A stretch of 64,000 bases of DNA from CAXBBB01 sp963793245 (GTDB taxonomy: Bacteria > Bacteroidota > Rhodothermia > Rhodothermales > BA12), in the NCBI GenBank assembly GCA_963793245.1, contig CAWBZG010000004.1:1-64000 (forward strand). The letters are read 5' to 3'. Under the pieces are notes generated by a model. That model did not search any database and was not told the origin of the DNA. It worked only from the letters and a program-made list of their open reading frames with translations. The position numbers and the translations under genes were made by a program. Of this stretch, positions 10,078 through 17,171 are shown one piece after another (position 1 is the stretch's first letter; each line of letters opens with the position of its first letter).

Positions 10078-10523
10078 AGGTGGGAAACCACGTGATCGCG
10101 TGAGGCGAGAAGTGGGTAGCCTCGGATAGGTTAGTCGGTAGAACGTATCTCCTGGATGCACCGCTCAATAGCAGAACCGACCTCCCCGCCATGCGCTACC
10201 TCGACACGCTGATCTCTCTCTTTCTCGTCGCTCCGGCGGCTCTGGGTTAGACGATGATCCCATCTGGCTACGCACTCTCGGACGTGAAGCAGACCTTAGA
10301 TACGAGCGCTCAAGTTCGTATTCAGAAGGACGCGAGGCTGAGCACTAGGGGTGCAAGGAATACACGCGTGGCCGTTTGTGCGTCCGAAGACTACTCCCCG
10401 ACTTTGGGGACAGGGGCCGAAGTTTGTGTCCGTATAGACTCCATTTGATCTGGCTCGAAGCGATGGAGGGTGGCGAACCGGCCCGCTCGTCATCGTACGC
10501 TAAGCATACGCCCGCCGACAACT
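10078..10523. other. Intergenic region between kinase and response regulator
   Basis: About 450 bases without a supportable gene apart from the short signal-peptide-like frame at 10191. A 5-bp hairpin (TCCCC/GGGGA, about 10395-10411) is present. The gap is unusually wide for a kinase/regulator pair, which fits loss of a gene between them. Confidence 0.4.
10191..10250 (+). pseudogene. Orphan signal-peptide-like remnant
   Basis: A 19-codon frame from ATG 10191 reads MRYLDTLISLFLVAPAALG and then stops. It has the shape of a secretion signal peptide followed at once by TAG. The most economical reading is the 5' stub of a lost secreted protein. A chance frame is possible, since no downstream homology is visible. 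Confidence 0.3.
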
Positions 10524-11162
10524 ATGCCCGACCCCGCCCGAATCTGGATCGTAGAGGATACACTCGACTATCGAGAAGCGCTGTGCATCGTCTTGGATGC
10601 CACAGACGACCTGCGGGCGGAGCATGCGTTCGAGACCGTCGCCGATCTAATCGCCGCGCTCGATTCAGACTCCTCTCCGCCCGACCTGCTGCTCTGCGAC
10701 ATCCACCTGCCGGGCGTGAACGGCATCGACGCGCTGCCCAGTTTGCGCGAGCGCCTGGACGACGTGCCCATCGTGCTGCTCACCATCGCCGACAGTGAGG
10801 ACCTGATTTTCCGCGCCTTTCGTGCCGGAGCGAACGGCTACCTCGTCAAGGACGCATCGATGAACCAGATTCTCGTTGCGGTCCGCGAGGCGTTGCGCGG
10901 AGGGACGCTCATGCCTGCGACGGTAGCGCAGCAGGTGCTAGGCTTCTTCTCCAACCCCGAATCGCAGCAAGACGAACTGACCGGGCGCGAGAAAGAAGTC
11001 TTGTTTCTGATGTCCGAAGGCTACACCAAGAGCGCGATCGCCGACAAACTCTGTATCAGCCCGCACACTGCCGATTCCCATCTGCGTAGCGTCTATTCCA
11101 AACTTCAGGTCAACAGCAGCACCCAAGCCGTCGCGCGGGCCGTTCGGCAGGGGTTGATCTAA
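10524..11162 (+). CDS. LuxR/NarL-family response regulator
   Basis: From ATG 10524 the protein has a receiver domain (about residues 5-120). Its acidic pair is VED near the start, the phospho-acceptor Asp is in LLLCDIHLPG, the switch Thr in LLTIADSED and the conserved Lys in YLVKDAS. A LuxR-type helix-turn-helix follows in the last 65 residues (LTGREKEVLFLMSEG, SPHTADSHLRSVYSKL). Length (212 residues) is normal for NarL types. It follows the HisKA_3 propeller kinase in the same direction, and kinases of that class pair with NarL regulators, so it is probably the cognate regulator. The alternative upstream in-frame start at 10470 adds unsupported residues. Confidence 0.92.
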   Translation: MPDPARIWIVEDTLDYREALCIVLDATDDLRAEHAFETVADLIAALDSDSSPPDLLLCDIHLPGVNGIDALPSLRERLDDVPIVLLTIADSEDLIFRAFRAGANGYLVKDASMNQILVAVREALRGGTLMPATVAQQVLGFFSNPESQQDELTGREKEVLFLMSEGYTKSAIADKLCISPHTADSHLRSVYSKLQVNSSTQAVARAVRQGLI

Positions 11163-11250
11163 ATGCGACTTTTTTCGAGTTCGATGGCAGTTGATGTCCA
11201 GAAATTACGCAGTACCAACTGAGCGCGACTGTGGTGGCGTGCTCTGACTT

Positions 11251-11282
11251 GGCGCTCCGTCGGCTTCGGCTGGCGGAGCGTC
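11251..11282 (+). terminator. Strong hairpin with UUCG tetraloop (probable terminator)
   Basis: The two arms, 11251-11264 and 11269-11282, pair over 14 positions with three wobbles and close on a C(UUCG)G tetraloop. The following bases are only mildly T-rich (ATGTTGTT), so termination is inferred from stability and position. It lies between the response regulator and the thioredoxin operon. Confidence 0.6.
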
Positions 11283-11340
11283 ATGTTGTTCGGGCACTGT
11301 CCGGCAGGAAACTGAGCGCAGCGCCTCGGGTTTGATTCGG

Positions 11341-11865
11341 ATGCGCTACCCTATGCTCCTCCTGCTCCTCGTCCTCGCCGCCTGCGGCACGTCGGACGAC
11401 GCACTCTCGCCCGACGAACTCTTAATCGAGGCCGATGCCCAGACGATCCTCGCTGCCATCGAAGCCAACCCTGCCGACTTCAAGGTCGTCAACTTCTGGG
11501 CGACGTGGTGTGGACCCTGCGTCAAGGAGTTTCCCGACCTGATGGCCGTCGATTCGCTGATGGCGGATCAGGGCGTCGACGTGATCTTCGTTTCGGCTGA
11601 CTTCCCCGAGGAGCGCCCTGCGATCTTGGAGTTTTTGCAGCGTCAGGGCGTCAACGAGGTGACGTTCCTCAAAGACGAAGCCGACGATCCGTTTATCTCC
11701 TCGTTCAGTGACGACTGGACAGGCAGCCTGCCTGCCACCATCGTGTACAACGCCGAGGACGAAGTGATCGCGTTCTGGGAGGGATCGACGACGCGTGAGG
11801 CACTGATCGAGATGCTCGACACGTTTATCGCCGGACACACGCCCACCACGACGAACGACTCCTAA
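11341..11865 (+). CDS. TlpA-like thioredoxin lipoprotein
   Basis: The ATG at 11341 gives a lipoprotein signal with lipobox VLAAC (Cys about residue 16). The mature domain has a thioredoxin fold with NFWATWCGPCVKEFP (active WCGPC about residues 55-59) and the cis-proline region SLPATIVYN. Total length is 174 residues. TlpA/ResA-type proteins reduce or exchange disulfides in exported proteins, often in cytochrome c maturation. It starts a three-gene run: four bases separate it from the next exported redoxin, and a LuxC-like gene follows. No partner such as CcdA is in the window. Confidence 0.9.
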   Translation: MRYPMLLLLLVLAACGTSDDALSPDELLIEADAQTILAAIEANPADFKVVNFWATWCGPCVKEFPDLMAVDSLMADQGVDVIFVSADFPEERPAILEFLQRQGVNEVTFLKDEADDPFISSFSDDWTGSLPATIVYNAEDEVIAFWEGSTTREALIEMLDTFIAGHTPTTTNDS

Positions 11866-11869
11866 TCCG

Positions 11870-12448
11870 ATGCGCACTCTTCTCCTCCTCGCCGCTTTGC
11901 TGATTGCCCCGGCAGCGTCGGCGCAGATTGCCCTCGGCGGCGCGCTGCCCATGGCGGATATCGCACTTCCGACAGCGACCGGCGGTACGTCTAGCCTCGC
12001 CAGCCTCGCCGGAACGCGCGGAACGGTCGTCGTCTTCTGGGCCAATCAGTGCCCGTGGGTCGACCGCTACGAAGAGCGCCTCTTCTCTCTCGCCGATCGG
12101 TATGGAGACGATGGATACACGTTTGTCCTCGTCAACTCGTTTGGCCCGGGCGTGGATGCCGAAACTGCCCAGCGCAGCGCGGCTCGCTATTCCAGCAAAG
12201 GATATACGTTGCCCTACCTGCTCGACGCCAACGGAGCGCTCGCTGCCGCGATGGGCGCCTCGCGCGCGCCACAGGTCTATGTGTTCGACGAGAACCGCGC
12301 GCTCGTCTACGTCGGCAGCGTCGACGACAATCCAACCAACGCCGACGCCGCCTCGCGCCGTTATCTCCAAGAGTCCATCGACGCAGAAATGGCAGGTGGA
12401 CGCCCCGAAACCGCGCAGACCGAATCGCTCGGCTGCCTGATCAAGTAG
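11870..12448 (+). CDS. Exported redoxin-family protein with NQCPWV site
   Basis: A signal peptide (MRTLLLLAALLIAPAASAQ) precedes a peroxiredoxin/TlpA-like fold. The first motif is FWANQCPWVDRYEERL (Cys about residue 64). The cis-Pro region is SRAPQVYVFD (about 131), and the C-terminal GCLIK carries a second cysteine near residue 190. These are the only two cysteines in the mature protein. A C-terminal GC-IKW-like motif is typical of the thioredoxin-family proteins with NxCPxV sites in Bacteroidota and Planctomycetes. It likely acts in the periplasm as a thiol oxidoreductase or peroxidase. It sits 4 bases after the TlpA-like gene and overlaps the next start by one base (TAGTG). Confidence 0.88.
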   Translation: MRTLLLLAALLIAPAASAQIALGGALPMADIALPTATGGTSSLASLAGTRGTVVVFWANQCPWVDRYEERLFSLADRYGDDGYTFVLVNSFGPGVDAETAQRSAARYSSKGYTLPYLLDANGALAAAMGASRAPQVYVFDENRALVYVGSVDDNPTNADAASRRYLQESIDAEMAGGRPETAQTESLGCLIK

Positions 12449-13371
12449 TGAGCCGACCGACCCCGTCTACTCTGCGCAAACGCGCCCAGTCGTGGCTCCC
12501 CATCGACGAAGAAGCCGATACGCCCAAGCGCGATGCGGCCCTCGAGCGTGCGGCCCAAGCCGAAGGCGCGCCGCCTGAGTTGGTGCTCACGTTTGCGCTC
12601 AACTCGTGGATGCAGGCCCTCGTCGACGCGGACGACGACGCGCTGACCGTTGCGCTTGACGCGGATGCCTCCGAGCGCGCGATCGTCACGGATGAGGCGT
12701 CTCCACCGCTCGCTGCGTTCGGTTCAGTCGTCGCGGCGCGGCTTTCCGGTTGCCCCGTCGTTTTGTACGGGCCGGCGTCTGATGCCGCGCTGATGGAAGC
12801 CTTTTGGTCGTTCGACAAAGGCGTGCGCATCGCTGCCCCAGACGATGGGCCTCCTGACGATGCGCTCCTGATCTCGCCCGATTCCGAAACGTGCGCTGTT
12901 GCGCTGCTCGACGGACGCGAAACCGCCGACGATTACGAAGCGCTCGCGCAAGATGTGCTGGCTATGGGCGGCAAAGGAGAGCGATCGGTCCGGTTGATCC
13001 TTGCTCCGTCCGACGTTACGCCCGACGCATTCCTAGCCGCCTGCGCCGATCTGCGTGCGCTTCTCCCTGCCGAGCGCGCATCGACGGCGCGGCTTCGCAT
13101 GACGGCAGCGTTCGTCAAGAAGAGCGGGACGCCCTGCGCCTACCTCGACGACTATTCGCTGCTCGTCACACGGGGCGACCCGGACGTGCTTCCCCCCGGA
13201 CAGGTGCGATGGGTCGTGCTGGACGATCCTCAGAGCGCCGCCGATCGGCTCGCAAAGGTTCGCGTGTCCACCGTCACTCGGCGCGAGGAATCCAAGCGCT
13301 ACCCCGATCTCGACCCGCAGCCGCTGGGAACGGCGCTGCTCCCTGGCCTCGCCGACCTCGTGGGCAAATAG
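12448..13371 (+). CDS. Short LuxC-like acyl-CoA reductase (tentative)
   Basis: The GTG at 12448 overlaps the preceding stop (TAGTG). The 307-residue protein has the layout of the Bacteroidota acyl-CoA reductases of the LuxC family. It opens with an N-terminal helix before ELVLTFALNSWMQAL. The centre has DSETCAVALLDGRET followed by YEALAQDVLAMGGKGERSV. The C-terminal half ends in GTALLPGLADLVGK, where relatives end in a tryptophan-containing DYADGVDT motif. I do not see the catalytic cysteine context clearly, and the family usually has about 340-350 residues. It may therefore be a divergent or inactive member. Coupling to two exported redoxins is unexpected for a cytoplasmic enzyme. Confidence 0.55.
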   Translation: MSRPTPSTLRKRAQSWLPIDEEADTPKRDAALERAAQAEGAPPELVLTFALNSWMQALVDADDDALTVALDADASERAIVTDEASPPLAAFGSVVAARLSGCPVVLYGPASDAALMEAFWSFDKGVRIAAPDDGPPDDALLISPDSETCAVALLDGRETADDYEALAQDVLAMGGKGERSVRLILAPSDVTPDAFLAACADLRALLPAERASTARLRMTAAFVKKSGTPCAYLDDYSLLVTRGDPDVLPPGQVRWVVLDDPQSAADRLAKVRVSTVTRREESKRYPDLDPQPLGTALLPGLADLVGK

Positions 13372-13374
13372 GCG

Positions 13375-13644
13375 TCAGGCGTGCGTGTCTAGTGCAGTCT
13401 CGGCTGCTGGCAGGATGGTGTCCCAGTCGGCGTGCGATTCCTTGGAGAGCGTGACGAACGGCGGCATTGCGAGAACGCTGGTGACTCCTTTGATCTCGAA
13501 CAGCGCGCTCGCCAGTTCCGACGTTTGCGCTTCGGCGAGTGAGTTGGCCGCTATCATGCCGTCGATGTCGAACAGAGAGCCGTCCTCGCGTGTCAGTTTG
13601 AGGCTGTTGGGGTTGGGCGTCGATGCGGTGTGGTAACGAGACAT
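13375..13644 (-). CDS. NifU N-terminal domain (Nfu_N) protein
   Basis: This 89-residue protein starts MSRYHTASTPNPNSLKL, the hallmark TPNPNSLKF region of the scaffold protein Nfu/NifU N-terminal domain (PF08712). It continues through LASALFEIKGVTSVLAMPPFVTLSKE. It lacks the CxxC iron-sulfur scaffold domain, so it is a stand-alone Nfu_N module. Such proteins occur in Bacteroidota and may assist iron-sulfur delivery, but the role is unproven. It converges on the LuxC-like gene with three bases between the stops. Confidence 0.85.
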   Translation of the reverse strand: MSRYHTASTPNPNSLKLTREDGSLFDIDGMIAANSLAEAQTSELASALFEIKGVTSVLAMPPFVTLSKESHADWDTILPAAETALDTHA

Positions 13645-13754
13645 GAAGAGCGCGTCGGGGTGTAAAAAAAGGGTAGGAGAGAGGGCAGCCTGCGATCCGC
13701 ATAGCGTGAGGATCCGTGTGGCAGGCTAGTTTCCAATCAACGCTCTCTCCCGAT

Positions 13755-14375
13755 ATGCCTGCTTCTACGTCTGACCCCGAGCCGCGTGCCCGATCGCCGC
13801 TCACCAACGATCCGCCCCCCATCGTCGCCCCCGTCTCTGGTCGCCCCGGCGTGCCCGATCCGGGCCGCTTGCCGATAGTCGACTCGACGCACCTGCTACC
13901 GGCTTCGGGTGCGCCTACCGACCGGATGAAGCTGCACGTGCAAGGCGTGATCGACGACACCAAAGACTGGGTCGATCTGCGCATCAAGCTGGCGATGATC
14001 GAGGTCGAGGAGCGCGCCAAGCGGAAGATCAATCCGCTCGTCGCCAAGATGTCGAAAAAGACACAGGAGATCCTGCGTCCGATCTTGATCACGGTTGCTG
14101 GTGCAGCGGTTATGGGGATCGGCGCGCTGTTTGGACTCGTCGCCCTCGCCCTCTTCTTGGGGATGATGTTTGGCCATCCGGCGTGGGGCTTTCTGATTGT
14201 CACGATCCTCGTGCTGATCGTCGGAGCCGTGATTTTCTTTTACGGACGCAAGCAGATGCAGAAGATGGAAGATCAAAAAGACGTACCGCCGCCGCCTGAC
14301 AAAGACACGCCCAATCCTGCAAACCGCGTCACCGTCAAAGCGATGCCCCCCCAAGATTCCGACGACCGCTCATGA
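13755..14375 (+). CDS. Membrane protein with holin-superfamily-III-like helical hairpin
   Basis: The chosen ATG is 13755; an upstream GTG at 13716 is less likely. The first 50 residues are proline-rich and disordered. A charged amphipathic helix follows (MKLHVQGVIDDTKDWVDLRIKLAMIEVEERAKRK spans about 56-90). Two membrane helices lie around residues 105-133 and 138-158, and the tail is proline-rich and charged. This arrangement matches the phage-holin-like/YtxH-neighbour membrane proteins of Bacteroidota chromosomes, which are not phage genes. Its stop overlaps the start of the next gene (ATGA), so the pair is translationally coupled. Confidence 0.7.
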   Translation: MPASTSDPEPRARSPLTNDPPPIVAPVSGRPGVPDPGRLPIVDSTHLLPASGAPTDRMKLHVQGVIDDTKDWVDLRIKLAMIEVEERAKRKINPLVAKMSKKTQEILRPILITVAGAAVMGIGALFGLVALALFLGMMFGHPAWGFLIVTILVLIVGAVIFFYGRKQMQKMEDQKDVPPPPDKDTPNPANRVTVKAMPPQDSDDRS

Positions 14376-15016
14376 CCAACGAACTCGCCCCCGCCAACCA
14401 GCCCTCGCCGCACGTTCCCGACGCTCCGCTCAAGCCAGACGACGCGTACAGCGCCGAGCCGACCAAGGAGATGCTCCAAGCGGCACTTGCAGCCCGGGAA
14501 GATTCGCTCCTGCGCCGCGTCGACGGCATCAAGGCCGAAGCGCGTCAGTTGCCTGCCGTCGTTCGGGCGCGCGTTTACGCCAACCCGGTCGTGAGTGTCG
14601 GCGGTTCGCTGCTGGCGGGCGCGCTGACCGGCCTGCTGCTGGGCGGCATCGGTAAGGGAAACAAGAAGAGGACGGCTGCCGAACACCACCGCGCCTTGAC
14701 GACGAGCTACGTCGAAGCCATCGCGAGGGATGCGCGCACTAGAGTCGGAAAGGGCGAGGATGTTGCCGACGCGATCCGCAAGACGCTGGGCAAGCGGACA
14801 CCGCTCGTGATCGTCGAAGCAGAAAACGGTTCGGCGCCAGGCGTCCTTGCGTCGACGTTCGACATTCTGCTCAAAACCGCCGTCGGCTTCGGCGCCAAGA
14901 TCCTGATCGACAAAGCGATTATCGCCGCTGGCCTGACCGATGTAGTGCCTTCCGTCGACGCGGACGACGAGGGCAGTGGCATCGCACCCATTGCGGCTGC
15001 CGTAAGCGAGAGTTGA
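14372..15016 (+). CDS. Hypothetical membrane-associated protein coupled to the holin-like gene
   Basis: This 214-residue protein begins with a disordered segment. A helix follows (TKEMLQAALAAREDSLLRRVDGIKAEARQL spans about 31-60), then a glycine-rich hydrophobic hairpin, PVVSVGGSLLAGALTGLLLGG (about 72-92). The rest is a soluble helical region rich in alanine. The hairpin resembles the glycine-zipper segments of YtxH/DUF883-type proteins, but I cannot assign a family. Its ATG overlaps the upstream stop, so both products are probably made together at the inner membrane. Function unknown. Confidence 0.7.
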   Translation: MTNELAPANQPSPHVPDAPLKPDDAYSAEPTKEMLQAALAAREDSLLRRVDGIKAEARQLPAVVRARVYANPVVSVGGSLLAGALTGLLLGGIGKGNKKRTAAEHHRALTTSYVEAIARDARTRVGKGEDVADAIRKTLGKRTPLVIVEAENGSAPGVLASTFDILLKTAVGFGAKILIDKAIIAAGLTDVVPSVDADDEGSGIAPIAAAVSES

Positions 15017-15187
15017 CTACTCTTGCGCTCTGATCCACGAATCGAAAGGTAAAGAGGGCGATCTAGCATAAAACCAAAGGGCGGAGCTGGTGCGCGGCAG
15101 CGCTACCGAATCGTTTGCACAGAATTGGCTTGAAGAAGTAGGTCGATGCGGTTATTCTGAGCGGCCCGTATCACGACACCCATCCTC

Positions 15188-15838
15188 ATGCAGCTCATCC
15201 TCTTCGGACCTCCCGGAATCGGCAAAGGCACCCAGTCGACGCTGCTGGCCGAGCGGATCGAACTCACGCACGTCTCTACCGGCGACCTGCTGCGCACTGC
15301 GCGCCGCAACGGAACGAAGCTGGGCAAGGAAGCCGAGCAGTACATGACGACCGGACGTCTCGTCCCCGACGATCTCGTGCGTCGCATGGCCGAGGAGCAC
15401 CTCAGTGCGCTGGGCGGGCGCGGATACATCCTCGACGGATACCCACGGACCGCACAGCAGGCCGAGTGGCATGCGCAGTACACCGAAAAAGTCGGCTTCG
15501 CAACGACGGCCGTATTGTCGCTGACCGGGCCGGAAGACGTGATCGTCGACCGGCTGAGCAAGCGGCGCATCAACTCGCAAACGGGCGAGAGTTACCACCT
15601 CGACTTTTTCCCGCCGCCCGCCAACGTCGACCCTTCGCTCATCGTGCAGCGTAAAGACGACGAACCCGAGGCGATCCTGAAGCGGCTCAGCGTATATCAC
15701 GAAGAGACCGAACCGGTCCAGGCCTACTTCCGCGATCGCGGACTGCTCTACGAAGTCGACGCTGTCGGCGATGTCGAGGAGGTCTACGGACGCATCACCG
15801 ACGTGCTCAACCGCGTCGCCTCTTCGGTCAACGCGTGA
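15188..15838 (+). CDS. adk: Adenylate kinase
   Basis: Catalyses ATP + AMP to 2 ADP in the cytoplasm. The 216-residue protein carries the P-loop GPPGIGKGTQ (residues 7-16), the AMP-binding segment STGDLLR, the signature YILDGYPRT, and the lid region RLSKRRIN...GESYHLDFFPP of the long-lid form without zinc cysteines. The lid and the later arginines (KRRIN, KRLSVY) are intact. Its stop overlaps the GTG start of the polyprenyl synthase gene by four bases (GTGA), implying coupled translation. Confidence 0.95.
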   Translation: MQLILFGPPGIGKGTQSTLLAERIELTHVSTGDLLRTARRNGTKLGKEAEQYMTTGRLVPDDLVRRMAEEHLSALGGRGYILDGYPRTAQQAEWHAQYTEKVGFATTAVLSLTGPEDVIVDRLSKRRINSQTGESYHLDFFPPPANVDPSLIVQRKDDEPEAILKRLSVYHEETEPVQAYFRDRGLLYEVDAVGDVEEVYGRITDVLNRVASSVNA

Positions 15839-16827
15839 GCGATTTCGACTCGGAGGCGTCGCTCGACGACCTGCAGTCGCTGGTCGAGTCTGGCTTGGCC
15901 GGTCTGCTGACTGAGCAGGAGCCGGACGATCTCTACGCGCCGATTCGGTACGTCCTCCAAGGGGGCGGAAAGCGCATCCGCCCGATCCTCGTGTTGCTGT
16001 CGGCCCAGGCGTTCGGCGTCGATCCGCGTCGCGCGCTTCCTGCGGCACTGGCCGTCGAAGTGTTTCACAACTTCACGCTCGTCCACGACGACATCATGGA
16101 CCACGCGTCGACGCGGCGCGGTCGCCCGACGGTCCACATGCGGTGGGACGAGGCAACGGCGATTCTCGCGGGCGACTTGATGATGGGCGAGTCGTACCGC
16201 CTGCTCGGACAACTCGAAGGCGTCGACACGCGCGAAGTGCTGGCCGTTTTTGCCCAGATGGTACAGCGGTTGTGCGAGGGGCAGGCGCTCGACAAAGCGT
16301 TTGAGTCGCGTCCAGGCGTGACGGTGGAGGCGTACCGCGACATGATCTATCGCAAAACCGGCGCGCTGATCGAATGCGCGATGGAACTGGGCGGCATCAT
16401 CGGGGGCGCTGACGACGAGCAGCGGGCGGCCCTGCGCAATACAGGGTATCACGCAGGCCAAGCGTTTCAGATTCAAGACGATTTGCTCGACCTGACGGCG
16501 GACAGCGCAGGCTGGGGCAAGACCATCGGCGGCGATCTGATGGAAGCCAAAAAGACCTTCTTGCTGCTGAGCGCCATCGAACGTGCTGACGCCGACAGCG
16601 CCGATGCCCAGTTCTTCGGATCCGTCGTCGAGGGGCAGGCACTCGGCGAGCGCCAGATCGACGATGCGCGCGACCGGATGGATCGGCTGGGTGTACTCAC
16701 CGAAGCACGCGATACGGTAGGAGCAGAAACCGAGTTGGCGCTCGAATCGCTGCGGAGCTTGCCCGCTTCAACTGCTCGTGCGGCTCTCGAAGCACTCGTT
16801 CTGCAACTGGCTGGGCGTAGCGTGTGA
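15835..16827 (+). CDS. Polyprenyl diphosphate synthase (FPP/GGPP synthase type)
   Basis: The enzyme condenses isopentenyl diphosphate with allylic diphosphates. Visible motifs are GGGKRIRP (about residues 43-50), the first aspartate-rich motif DDIMDHA with the following TRRGRP, GDLMMG, and the second aspartate-rich motif IQDDLLD (about 220). The residues two to five before the first motif are bulky (FHNFTLVHDD). This suggests a product chain length limited to C15-C20, though I cannot fix it. The start is a GTG overlapping adk. With ispG at 61555 it belongs to isoprenoid synthesis. Confidence 0.92.
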   Translation: MSDFDSEASLDDLQSLVESGLAGLLTEQEPDDLYAPIRYVLQGGGKRIRPILVLLSAQAFGVDPRRALPAALAVEVFHNFTLVHDDIMDHASTRRGRPTVHMRWDEATAILAGDLMMGESYRLLGQLEGVDTREVLAVFAQMVQRLCEGQALDKAFESRPGVTVEAYRDMIYRKTGALIECAMELGGIIGGADDEQRAALRNTGYHAGQAFQIQDDLLDLTADSAGWGKTIGGDLMEAKKTFLLLSAIERADADSADAQFFGSVVEGQALGERQIDDARDRMDRLGVLTEARDTVGAETELALESLRSLPASTARAALEALVLQLAGRSV

Positions 16828-16900
16828 GTCGTGCGCGTCACGTAACCATCGTAGCGCTCTCGCGTGCCGATATTACGGGCCTCACCCACACCTGCCCGAC

Positions 16901-17170
16901 ATGATCACGCGCGAAGTTACCATTGTCAACCGAGCCGGCGTCCACACGCGCCCTGCCTCAATGATCGTGCGCGCCGCCGCCAAGTTCGACGCCGACTTTA
17001 CGATCCAGAAAGACGGCTACGAAATCAACGGCAAGAGCATCATCGGCGTCATGACGCTGGCCGCTGACCAGGGGTCGACGCTGACGCTGACGTTCGACGG
17101 TTCGGACGAAGAAGCGGCTGCGGACGCCATCATCGAACTGTTTTCGAGCGGCTTTGGCGAGGTGTCCTAA
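16901..17170 (+). CDS. Phosphocarrier protein HPr
   Basis: This 89-residue protein from ATG 16901 has the phosphorylated histidine in NRAGVHTRPAS (His about residue 15) and the regulatory serine in GKSIIGVMTL (Ser about 46). The serine is phosphorylated by HPr kinase in organisms that have it. It accepts phosphate from enzyme I, which is encoded one base downstream. The upstream in-frame extension to 16778 adds unsupported residues. No enzyme II permease is in the window, so the pair could serve a regulatory or partial phosphotransferase system. Confidence 0.93.
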   Translation: MITREVTIVNRAGVHTRPASMIVRAAAKFDADFTIQKDGYEINGKSIIGVMTLAADQGSTLTLTFDGSDEEAAADAIIELFSSGFGEVS

Positions 17171-17171
17171 G

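Noticed and set aside
13755..14375. Phage holin and hence a prophage
   Set aside because: The hairpin resembles holin superfamily III only in layout. There are no phage structural, lysis or integrase genes around it.
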